Below are positions 8,636 to 16,900 of a stretch of DNA of 64,000 nucleotides, in pieces. Origin of the DNA: Pseudothauera lacus (GTDB lineage: Bacteria; Pseudomonadota; Gammaproteobacteria; Burkholderiales; Rhodocyclaceae); contig NZ_PZKC01000003.1 of NCBI RefSeq assembly GCF_003034845.1, positions 283,362-347,361 of the forward strand, in the 5' to 3' direction. The notes under the pieces are model-generated. The model was not told the DNA's origin. It did no database searches and worked only from the letters and a program-made list of their open reading frames with translations. Numbering within the stretch: position 1 is the first letter of the stretch; the number at the start of each line of letters is the position of its first letter. The translations under genes were made by a program, and so were the position numbers.

Positions 8636-9549
8636 TCGACCTCGCCATCGCCCGGAAGCAGAGCCGCAGCCCGCTGGTCGGTCTGGCGCTGGGCGGTGGT
8701 GCGGCGCGTGGCTGGGCCCACCTGGGCGTGATCGAGGCGCTTGAGGCCGAGGGCGTGGGCATCGACCTGGTGTGCGGCTGCTCGATCGGTGCGCTGGTCG
8801 GCGGTGCCTATGCCAGCGGACGTCACCGCGCCCTGCAGGCCTGGGCCGAGGGGCTCGACTGGCAGGCCGTGCTGGCGATGTTCGACATCGGCCTCAAGGG
8901 CGGGCTGATCCGTGGCGACAAGCTCATGCAGCATCTGGGTGGCAGCTACTTCGCCGAGCGCTTCGACGGCTTGCGCCTGCCCTTTGCCTGCGTTGCCACC
9001 GAGCTCGACACCGGCCGCGAGGTATGGCTGCGCGAAGGCAGCGTTGCCGACGCCGTGCGTGCCTCGATCGCCCTGCCGGGTCTGATCTCGCCGCAATTGC
9101 GCGACGGGCGGGTGCTGGTCGACGGCGGCCTGGTCAATCCGGTACCGGTGTCGTTGTGCCGGGCGCTGGGTGCCGAGGTGGTGATTGCCGTCGATGTCGG
9201 CACCGACCTGGTCGGTCGCAGCCGGCGTCGCAAGTCCGCCCACGACATTCCCGCCGACAACTGGGGACAGCGCCTGCTGGGCATGGTCGGGCTGGGCAAT
9301 GGCGAGGCTGCGGCAGAGGCGGCCAGCCTGCCGTCGCTGGCCGCCATCCTCACCAACAGCATCAACATCATGCAGATGCGCATCGCCCGCAGCCGGCTCG
9401 CCGGCGACCCCGCGGAGGTGCTGATCACCCCGCGCGTCGCCCAGCTCAACCTGCTCGACTTCGATCACGCCAGCGAGGCCATCGCCGAAGGGCGGGCGGC
9501 GGTGGAGCGCGCCCTGCCGCAACTGCGCCACGCCCTCGGCAAGGAGTGA
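8632..9549 (+). CDS. Patatin-like phospholipase family protein (RssA type)
   Basis: A 305-residue serine hydrolase-like protein. The patatin signatures are complete: oxyanion loop [10 protein letters not shown] (about 21-30), nucleophile motif GCSIG with Ser51, and the catalytic Asp164 in DGGLVNPVP. The size and sequence resemble RssA-type bacterial patatins, whose substrates are poorly known. No signal peptide is seen, so it is probably cytoplasmic. It overlaps rimO by ATGA and sits six bases before an FAD dehydrogenase gene, so the three may share a transcript. Enzymatic activity is likely from the residues; the substrate is unknown. Confidence 0.82.
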   Translation: MIDLAIARKQSRSPLVGLALGGGAARGWAHLGVIEALEAEGVGIDLVCGCSIGALVGGAYASGRHRALQAWAEGLDWQAVLAMFDIGLKGGLIRGDKLMQHLGGSYFAERFDGLRLPFACVATELDTGREVWLREGSVADAVRASIALPGLISPQLRDGRVLVDGGLVNPVPVSLCRALGAEVVIAVDVGTDLVGRSRRRKSAHDIPADNWGQRLLGMVGLGNGEAAAEAASLPSLAAILTNSINIMQMRIARSRLAGDPAEVLITPRVAQLNLLDFDHASEAIAEGRAAVERALPQLRHALGKE

Positions 9550-9554
9550 GGAGC

Positions 9555-10967
9555 TTGTCCGGCAGCGTGTTCCTGGACGATCTGGCGAACATCGTCGGTG
9601 CCGCCAACATGCTTACCGCAGCGGCCGCAGTGGAGCCCTACTGCAGCGACTGGCGCGGGCGCTATCACGGGCGCGCGCGCGCGGTGCTGCGGCCGGGCAC
9701 GGTCGCGGAGGTCGCCGCGGTGGTGGCAGCGTGCAGCGCCGCGGGTGTCGCGGTGGTGCCGCAGGGCGGCAACACCGGTCTCTGCGGCGGCGCCACGCCG
9801 CTCGCCGACGGCGCCGCAGTGGTGGTGTCGCTGGCGCGCCTGAACCGCGTGCGGGCGGTCGATGGCGACAACGACACCATCGAGGTCGAGGCCGGCTGCA
9901 CGCTGGCAGCGCTGCAGGATGCCGCAGCCGCAGCCGACCGCCTCTTTCCGCTCGCCCTGGCTTCGCAGGGCAGTTGCATGGTGGGCGGCAATCTGTCCAC
10001 CAATGCCGGCGGCGTGCATGTGCTGCGTTACGGCAACATGCGCGAGCTGACCCTCGGGCTGGAGGTGGTCCTCCCCGACGGACGGGTGTGGGACGGTCTG
10101 CGCGGCTTGCGCAAGGACAATACCGGCTACGATCTGAAGCACCTCTTCATCGGTGCCGAAGGAACCCTGGGGATCATCACCGCAGCGGTGCTGAAGCTCT
10201 TTCCGCGCCCGCGCCGGCGTGCCGTAGCCTGGCTGGCGGTCGCCGATGCCGGGGCCGCGGTGGCTCTGCTCGGGCGTCTGCGTGCCACGGCCGGTGAGCG
10301 CTTGTGCGCCTTCGAACTGGTCGGCGCGAGCGCACTGGAACTGGTGCTGCGCCACATTCCCGGTGCCCGCCCGCCACTTGCCCGGCCCGCCCCGTGGTCG
10401 GTACTGGTCGAGCTCGCCGATGCCGACCCCGCTGCGGCGCTCGACGAGCAGCTCGCCGCCGTCCTCGGCGCCGCTCTCGAAGAGGGCCTGATCGGCGATG
10501 CCGCGCTGGCCGCCAGCCTCAGTCAGGCCGAAGCCTTGTGGGCGCTGCGCGAAAACATCTCGGAGGCCCAGAAGATCGAGGGCTTCAGCATCAAGCACGA
10601 TATTTCCGTGCCGGTGAGCCGCATTCCGGCCTTTCTGGCTGCCGCCGACGCGGCCCTGCAGGAGCGCTGGGCGGGCGTGCGCATCGTCGCCTTCGGCCAC
10701 CTCGGCGACGGCAACCTCCACTACAACCTTTCCCATGCCCAGGGCGAGGACAACTCCGCCCTGCTGGCGCGCAGCGCCGAGGTCAACCGCATCGTCCATG
10801 ACCTCGTCGCCAGCTTTGGCGGCTCCATCTCCGCCGAGCACGGCATCGGCCAGCTCAAGCGCGGCGAACTGCCGCGCTACAAATCCGCGCTCGAGCTCGA
10901 ACTGATGGGGCGCATCAAGCAGGCGCTCGATCCGCGGGGGCTGATGAATCCGGGCAAACTGTTGTGA
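9555..10967 (+). CDS. FAD-linked oxidoreductase of the GlcD / D-2-hydroxyacid dehydrogenase family
   Basis: A 470-residue flavoprotein with an N-terminal FAD_binding_4 (PCMH) domain. Glycine-rich contacts are QGGNTGLCGGATP and LSTNAGGVHVLRYGN. A C-terminal FAD-oxidase domain carries the metal-site-like GHLGDGNLHYN and the terminal EHGIGQLKR. Members oxidise D-2-hydroxyacids such as D-lactate, glycolate or D-2-hydroxyglutarate; which one applies here cannot be told. No GlcE/GlcF partner is adjacent, so a stand-alone D-2-hydroxyglutarate or D-lactate enzyme is more likely. The start is taken as TTG 9555 because AGGAG lies eight bases upstream; GTG 9567 is the alternative. Confidence 0.83.
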   Translation: MSGSVFLDDLANIVGAANMLTAAAAVEPYCSDWRGRYHGRARAVLRPGTVAEVAAVVAACSAAGVAVVPQGGNTGLCGGATPLADGAAVVVSLARLNRVRAVDGDNDTIEVEAGCTLAALQDAAAAADRLFPLALASQGSCMVGGNLSTNAGGVHVLRYGNMRELTLGLEVVLPDGRVWDGLRGLRKDNTGYDLKHLFIGAEGTLGIITAAVLKLFPRPRRRAVAWLAVADAGAAVALLGRLRATAGERLCAFELVGASALELVLRHIPGARPPLARPAPWSVLVELADADPAAALDEQLAAVLGAALEEGLIGDAALAASLSQAEALWALRENISEAQKIEGFSIKHDISVPVSRIPAFLAAADAALQERWAGVRIVAFGHLGDGNLHYNLSHAQGEDNSALLARSAEVNRIVHDLVASFGGSISAEHGIGQLKRGELPRYKSALELELMGRIKQALDPRGLMNPGKLL

Positions 10968-11012
10968 GCGCAGGGCTTTTTTGCCGGGGGCGAAAAAACT
11001 TCCGGGAAGCGC

Positions 11013-11041
11013 TTTACAGCGTCAAAAGCTGTTCATATAAT
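11013..11041 (+). promoter_or_regulatory. Sigma-70 promoter of the first tRNA cassette
   Basis: TTTACA at 11013-11018, a 17-base spacer, then TATAAT at 11036-11041. The first tRNA begins 18 bases downstream. A GC-rich discriminator (GCGCGC) right after the -10 is typical of stringently controlled stable-RNA promoters. Confidence 0.85.
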
Positions 11042-11058
11042 GCGCGCTCTTTCGCCAC

Positions 11059-11134
<76 letters not shown>

Positions 11135-11147
11135 ACGAAAGTAATAG

Positions 11148-11223
11148 GTCCCCATCGTCTAGAGGCCTAGGACACCGCCCTTTCACGGCGATAACCGGGG
11201 TTCGAATCCCCGTGGGGACGCCA
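11148..11223 (+). tRNA. tRNA-Glu (TTC), copy 1
   Basis: Acceptor arms GTCCCCA/TGGGGAC with discriminator G and encoded CCA. The anticodon loop CTTTCAC gives anticodon TTC. The anticodon stem CCGCC/GGCGA has one C-A mismatch at its outer pair. The T-arm is CGGGGTTCGAATCCCCG. Confidence 0.96.
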
Positions 11224-11287
11224 GAACATGGCGAGCCTGCTGCAAGCAGGCAAGCAAACCGGCAGCGATGCCGGCGCAGGTCAGCGC

Positions 11288-11364
11288 GGAGTGGTAGTTC
11301 AGTCGGTTAGAATACCGGCCTGTCACGCCGGGGGTCGCGGGTTCGAGTCCCGTCCACTCCGCCA
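11288..11364 (+). tRNA. tRNA-Asp (GTC), copy 1
   Basis: A 77-base cloverleaf with acceptor GGAGTGG/CCACTCC, discriminator G and encoded CCA. The anticodon loop CTGTCAC gives anticodon GTC for both Asp codons. It lies 64 bases after tRNA-Glu. The spacer contains two small hairpins (GCCTGCT-GCA-AGCAGGC and CCGGC-N6-GCCGG), probably relevant to processing. Confidence 0.96.
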
Positions 11365-11423
11365 GTTTCACCCATGCAGGCAGGTCCGGCATGGCGCCGG
11401 AAGAGAAATCCTACGGCAAAAGC

Positions 11424-11452
11424 TTGCGGTGGCGTTTGCCGCTTGCTATAAT
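11424..11452 (+). promoter_or_regulatory. Sigma-70 promoter of the second tRNA cassette
   Basis: TTGCGG at 11424-11429, a 17-base spacer, TATAAT at 11447-11452, 13 bases before the second tRNA-Ala. The sequence is unrelated to the first cassette's promoter apart from the hexamers. Confidence 0.82.
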
Positions 11453-11465
11453 CTTCGACTCTGTT

Positions 11466-11541
<76 letters not shown>

Positions 11542-11550
11542 ATAGATTAG

Positions 11551-11626
11551 GTCCCCATCGTCTAGAGGCCTAGGACACCGCCCTTTCACGGCGATAACCG
11601 GGGTTCGAATCCCCGTGGGGACGCCA
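11551..11626 (+). tRNA. tRNA-Glu (TTC), copy 2
   Basis: Identical to the copy at 11148, including the C-A mismatch in the anticodon stem. Anticodon TTC, encoded CCA. Confidence 0.96.
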
Positions 11627-11688
11627 ACATGGCGAGCCTGCTGCAAGCAGGCAAGCAAACCGGCAGCGATGCCGGCGCAGGTCAGCGC

Positions 11689-11765
11689 GGAGTGGTAGTT
11701 CAGTCGGTTAGAATACCGGCCTGTCACGCCGGGGGTCGCGGGTTCGAGTCCCGTCCACTCCGCCA
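11689..11765 (+). tRNA. tRNA-Asp (GTC), copy 2
   Basis: Identical to the copy at 11288; anticodon GTC, encoded CCA. A strong terminator begins five bases after its end. Confidence 0.96.
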
Positions 11766-11770
11766 CCAAA

Positions 11771-11802
11771 TGAAAACGGGAGCCTTCAGGCTCCCGTTTT
11801 CA
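11771..11802. terminator. Bidirectional terminator between the tRNA array and the phytochrome operon
   Basis: A perfect 14-bp stem, TGAAAACGGGAGCC then TTCA then the complement, with A/T tracts on both sides. It ends the tRNA transcript. On the minus strand it overlaps the heme oxygenase stop codon (11802-11800), so it also ends the phytochrome operon. Confidence 0.9.
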
Positions 11803-12402
11803 TTTCTGCTGCGCGTCCACCCCGTCCAGGTAGTCCACGTAGCTGTCGAACAGCGCCAGCGCGGCGGCGCAGGCGCGCGCGCTTCCCTGCGGGGCGGCCG
11901 TTTCCTGCGCGGCCCAGTGCCAGAATGCCGGCCAGCGCTGCGCGCCGTGCTCGGCGTGGGCATCGAAATAGCGCCGCGGCAGGGCGGGATGGCGGGCGGC
12001 AAGGTGGCGGGCGATGCTGCGCGCGCCGAGGGCGCTGCCCTCGACGACATACAGCATGCCGGCGGCGCTGGCGTCGTCGGCAGCGGCGCGGATGTGCGCA
12101 GGCTGGCCGACGCTGCCGCCGAGCTGGGCGAGATCCGCAGCGATGAGCTCGCAGCGGAAGGCGGCTGCCGGATCGTAGGCGGTGGTGGCGCGCAGGCGGG
12201 GGGCGAGGGCGTCCTGGGTGCCCTTGAGCAATCCATGCAGTGCGGCGAGGGCGGCGGCGTAGCGCTCCGCGGGCAGATCCCTGGCGGTGAGCGGCTGCAG
12301 GCGTGGATGGTGATCGAGGCGTTGATGCGCGGCCCGCGTTGCCGCACGCAAGGCGAGGGCGAGCGGTGGCAGCGCGGTTGCGGTGATGGGGCAGTTCACC
12401 AT
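11800..12402 (-). CDS. bphO: Heme oxygenase (biliverdin-producing, BphO type)
   Basis: A 200-residue helical protein of the bacterial heme oxygenase family. It opens heme to biliverdin IXalpha, the chromophore of bacteriophytochromes, releasing CO and iron. The proximal heme ligand fits His26 in RAATRAAHQRLD. The distal-helix region reads LYVVEGSALGARSI, matching the family's GxxLG-like contact region. The ATG at 12402 lies six bases after the phytochrome stop, so the two are cotranscribed. The pairing with bphP makes chromophore supply the clear role. Iron acquisition is less likely because no heme-uptake genes are near. Confidence 0.88.
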   Translation of the reverse strand: MVNCPITATALPPLALALRAATRAAHQRLDHHPRLQPLTARDLPAERYAAALAALHGLLKGTQDALAPRLRATTAYDPAAAFRCELIAADLAQLGGSVGQPAHIRAAADDASAAGMLYVVEGSALGARSIARHLAARHPALPRRYFDAHAEHGAQRWPAFWHWAAQETAAPQGSARACAAALALFDSYVDYLDGVDAQQK

Positions 12403-12408
12403 CCTGGA

Positions 12409-13878
12409 CTACAGCCAGCGCAGCAGGTAGTTGCGGAACTTCGCCGCCACCATGCGCTCCTCGTTGCTCCACGGGCGGCTGTGGGCGCTGCGTACCTCGA
12501 CCCATTTTTCGAACGAGCGCCGCGGCGAGAGCATCACTGCGCCGGCGTCTTCGGGCTCCGGTTTGTTGGGATTGCCTGCCCAGATGATCTGCGTCGGCTC
12601 CTCGGGGCGGAACCAGTAGAAGCGGATCAAGCCCGAGCGTGCGGAGTTGGCCTTGATTGCCATCATGCCGCTGGCGACGCTGAGAAGCACGGGCTGGTTG
12701 GGAAAGATGCTGCCGAGATGGTCGGTGGCGTACAGGGGTTCTTCCGGCCGCGACAGGAACCAGCTGTCGATCTGCGCCATCTGGTCGAGTGCCGGGGTGC
12801 TGCCGAACAGCGCCACCTCGTCGCCAATGGCCATTGCAAAGCCTTCGGCATCGATTGCCTGGCGCAGGGTTTCGCCACAGCTGTCGATGCCGTCGAGGGG
12901 GTTGTCGTGGCTGGCGATGCGCTCGAGGATGCTGTCCACGCGGCGGTCAAGGCGGTCGATGCTCTGCATCCGGCGCGCAGCGATGAAGGACGACAGGCCC
13001 AGCGCGTAGGCCGACGACAGTGCGGCGCAGGCCCGCCGCCGCCGGGCGCCGATGTATTTCGCCTGCAGATGATGGCAGGCCACCAGCCCCCAGAGCTGTC
13101 CAGCCACCCGCACGGGCAGCGAGAAGGAGGCGTGCACCCCCATGTTGGCCAGATACTGCAGGTGCACCGGAGAGACGCTGCGCAGGTCGGAGCGGCTCAG
13201 GTCGACGTCGTCCGCGGCGCGTGTGCGGCCCTGCAGGGCGACCGCGGCGGCGCGGGTGTCGGCGATCAGCCGCCAGTCGTTGATCAGGTACAGTCTGCGG
13301 GCGATGGCGGGGATGTCGCTGGCCGGAAAGCGCAGGCCGAGGTAGCTGCCCAGATCGGGGGTGGTCTGTTCGGCAATCACCTCGCCCGACCAGTCGTCGT
13401 GGAAGCGGTACAGCATCACCCGGTGAAAGCCGCTCAGCCTGGCGATGCCGGCCACCAGGGCATTGCCGTAGGCCTGCAGGTCAGCCTCGCTGGCGGGGAT
13501 GCGCAGCATGCCCTGCTGCAGGGCGTGCAGATCAAGGTCGTCGGCAACGGGCTCCTCGCGCTCCAGCTCCACCGCCACGCCGTGCTCGGCACGCAGCAGG
13601 CGGGCTTCGATGCCGTCGGGCAGGGTGGTCTGACGGCTGGCGCCGTTTTCTGCTGGCAGGGCGGCGAGTTCGGCGCCCAGCCAGGGCAGGCTGGACGCAG
13701 GTTGCCCGCAGCATTGCGCGGGATCGAGGGCGAGGTAGTCGCGGATATTGGCGGCGGCATGGGTGATGAGGCCGTTGGCCGCGTCGATCCACAGCAGCGT
13801 GCCCCAGCCCTGGATGGCACCTGAGCGATGCAGTTGTTCGGCTTCGCAGCCGGCGAGCAGTTCCTGGTAGCGGTTCAT
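12409..13878 (-). CDS. bphP: Bacteriophytochrome photosensory core without an output domain
   Basis: A 489-residue PAS-GAF-PHY protein predicted to bind biliverdin and sense red/far-red light. Cys11 (AGCEAEQLH) is in the biliverdin-attachment position. GAF signatures include FPASDIPAIARRLY (the conserved Asp), SPVHLQYLANMGV (His near the pyrrole water) and LWGLVACHH. The PHY tongue motif PRRSF and WAGNP are present. The protein ends at the PHY exit helix (FRNYLLRWL). There is no histidine kinase, GGDEF or other effector after it, whereas typical bacteriophytochromes continue for 200-400 residues. The segment that usually reads IQPHG reads IQGWG here. It lies 44 bases after a CheB-CheR-PAS-GGDEF-EAL gene, its likely partner in trans. 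Confidence 0.9.
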   Translation of the reverse strand: MNRYQELLAGCEAEQLHRSGAIQGWGTLLWIDAANGLITHAAANIRDYLALDPAQCCGQPASSLPWLGAELAALPAENGASRQTTLPDGIEARLLRAEHGVAVELEREEPVADDLDLHALQQGMLRIPASEADLQAYGNALVAGIARLSGFHRVMLYRFHDDWSGEVIAEQTTPDLGSYLGLRFPASDIPAIARRLYLINDWRLIADTRAAAVALQGRTRAADDVDLSRSDLRSVSPVHLQYLANMGVHASFSLPVRVAGQLWGLVACHHLQAKYIGARRRRACAALSSAYALGLSSFIAARRMQSIDRLDRRVDSILERIASHDNPLDGIDSCGETLRQAIDAEGFAMAIGDEVALFGSTPALDQMAQIDSWFLSRPEEPLYATDHLGSIFPNQPVLLSVASGMMAIKANSARSGLIRFYWFRPEEPTQIIWAGNPNKPEPEDAGAVMLSPRRSFEKWVEVRSAHSRPWSNEERMVAAKFRNYLLRWL

Positions 13879-13922
13879 GGTAGGAAGCGGGAGAGGTGGT
13901 TCGATATGCGGCAGGTGGGCGC

Positions 13923-16900
13923 TCAGCCCGCCGGGCGCCGTAACAGCCTGACGAAGTCGTCGGCTTCCAGCGGACGGTGGAAGAGAAAGCCCTGGGCGAA
14001 GACGCAGCCGGTGCTGCGCAGGAGATCGGCCTGGATCTCGTTTTCCACCCCTTCGGCGATCACCGCCAGCCCAAGCGACTGGGCCATGCGGATGATGGCG
14101 GTGGTGATGGCGCCGTCGTCACCGGCTTCACCGATGCCGTCGACGAAGCTGCGGTCGATCTTCAGTTCGTGAATGGGCAGGCGCTTGAGATAGGCCATCG
14201 ACGAGTAACCGGTGCCGAAGTCGTCGATGCTGATGGTGATGCCGTGCTTTTCCAGTCCGGCGAGGAGCGCCTTGGTGGCATCGAAGGACTCCATGAAGAC
14301 GCTCTCGGTGAGCTCGACGCACAGCAGGTCGGCGGGTACGCCGTGGCGGTCGAGGAGATCGAGGATGTGGCCGGCGAAGTTGTCGTCGCGCAACTGGTGG
14401 GCAGAGACGTTGACCGAGATGCGCGGCGGCTGCAGTCCCTCCTCACGCCAGGCGGCAATCTGGGTGATCACCATCTCGTTCACCAGGGTGCCGATGGCGC
14501 CGATCAGCCCGGCGCGCTCGGCGGCAGGGATGAACATCGCCGGCGAAACTTCGCCAAGATGGGGGTCGTGCCAGCGCAGCAGGGCTTCGGCGCCGACGAT
14601 GTGGCCGCCGTCGAGTTCGACCTGCGGCTGGTAGACCACCCGGAAGCGGCGTCCGGCGATGGCCTGGCGCAGCCCCGTTTCGAGGGTCAGGCGCTGCAGT
14701 GCGACGACCTTCATCTCTTCGGCAAAGAACTGGTACTGGTTGCGGCCGCGTTCCTTGGCGCGGTACATCGCGGTGTCGGCGTTCTTCAGCAGGGTGCTGC
14801 TGTCTTCGCCGTCGGCAGGGAAGACGCTGATGCCGATGCTCGCCGAGACGAAGAGCTGGTGGTCGCGGATGGCGAACGAGGCAGAAAGGAAATCGACGAT
14901 GCGGGTGGCGATGCGGTTGAGTTCGGCGATGTCGACCTCGGCCAGCAGGGCGACGAACTCGTCGCCACCGATGCGGGCGAGGGTGTCGGCATCGCGCACG
15001 CAGCGCTGCAGGCGCTGGGCGGCTTCCTTGAGGAGGAGGTCGCCGATGTCGTGGCCGAGGCTGTCGTTGATGTTCTTGAAGTTGTCGAGATCGATGAACA
15101 ACACCGCGAGCTTGCGCTTGCGCCGCTGCATGGTGGAGATGCCGTGCTTGAGGCGGTCGAGCAGCAGGCTGCGGTTGGGCAGGCCGGTGAGCTCGTCGTG
15201 GGTGGCCATGTACTCGATGCGGCGCTGCGAACTCTTGATCGCGGTGATGTCGCTGAAGATCGCCACGTAGTTCTGCAGTCTGCCGTCCTGGCCATGGACG
15301 GCATTGATGGTCAGCCATTCGGGGTAGATCTCGCCGTTCTTGCGACGGTTGAAGATCTCCCCCTGCCACCAGCCCTGCTCGGACAGGCCCCGCCACATCG
15401 AATCGTAGAACTCCTTGCTGTGGCGTCCGGACTTGAGCAGGGCCGGGGTCTGGCCGATGGCCTCCTCGAAGGTGAAGCCGGTGATGTCGGTGAAGGCCTG
15501 GTTGACGGTGATGATGCGCGCCTCGGCATCGGTGATCGCGATGGCTTCCCCGGAGCGGTCGAAGACCTTGGCGGCCAGGCGCAGCTGCTCGTCGGCGTGG
15601 CGGCGGTGGGTGATGTCGGTGGCCTGTGTGCACACTGCGCGGATCACGCCGCTGGCGTCGAACACCGGAAAGCGCAGGAATTCGAACCACAGCTCGCGCG
15701 CGCCGAGTTGCACGCTTTCGGTGCTGGCAACGTTGTCCAGTTCCGCCATGGTCTGCAGGTCACCGCGGCGCAGGGCCTGCGCCAGGCGGGCGGGGAAGAT
15801 CTGGGCGTCGCTGCGGCCGATCACCGCTTCGGCGTCAAGCCCGGTGAGCTCGACGAAGCGCTGATTGACGAACTGGTAACACCCGGCGGTGTCCTTGAGG
15901 GCGATGATCGAGGTCGAGTGGTTCATGATCGCCAGCAGGCGCTCCTGGCTTTCGCGCAGGCTCTCGGCGGCATGTATCAGTTCGGTCTGGTCGATCACCA
16001 CCACCACCACGCCCTGGGCATTGCCGCCGTGACTGCTGGTCGGGGTGAGGTAGACCTGCAGGGTGCGGCCCTCATGGGTGGCGGTGAACTGTGCCGGGCG
16101 CTGCTCGGCGAGCACGCCGAGCAGGCGCTCTTCGAGGCTGTCCAGCGGCGGAGGCAGGCGCAACTGGCCGACGTGCTTGCCGGTCAGGCTCAGCGGCAGG
16201 GAAAAATCGCGTATTGCCGCGGCGTTGGCGCGTTTGGCCTGCAGTTCGGCATCGAACACCAGCACCGGGAACTCGAGCGTGTTGTACATGCTCTCGAAGT
16301 CGGCGTTGATCGCCGCCAGTTCGGCCGACTTGATCAGGCTCTCTTCATTGACGCTGATCAGTTCCTCGTTGGTGGCCTGCAACTCCTCGTTGGTGGCTTC
16401 GAGCTCTTCGTTGGTGGCCTGCAGTTCCTCGTTGGCGGCCTGCACCTCTTCGCTGAGGGCCTGCATTTCCTCGTTCGAGGAGGCCATCTCCTCGAGCATG
16501 GTCTGCAGGTGCTCGCGGGTGGCCTGCAGTTCGGCTTCGGTCTCGCCGGCTACGGGCAGGGCGCTGTCGGCGGCATCATCCTGGCCGTCCGCCGCGCTGT
16601 TTTCGAAGACCACGGCGAAGAGCGCGGGATCGCCACCGGCCGCGGGGATCACCCGCATCCGCCAGGCTTCGCCGCCGAGGCTGGCGATGCGGCGCCGGCG
16701 GCTGCAGGCTACGGCGCCCTTGCGCTGGGCGCGGTGCAGGGTGGTAAGCGCCTCCTGGCGCAGTTCGGAGACCACCATGCGGGTGAGGTTGAGTTCCGGC
16801 GTGCCGGAGGGGAACTCCATGAAGCGGCTGACGTTGCCGTGGCTGTGAAGGATCTGGCCGTTGCCATCGACCAGCATCCCGGCGCTGGCATAGTGGCGCG

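Noticed and set aside
16330..16500. Tandem short repeats that could suggest a CRISPR-like or VNTR array
   Set aside because: They are in-frame codons of the TNEELQA coiled coil of the hybrid signalling protein. There are no spacers and no cas genes.
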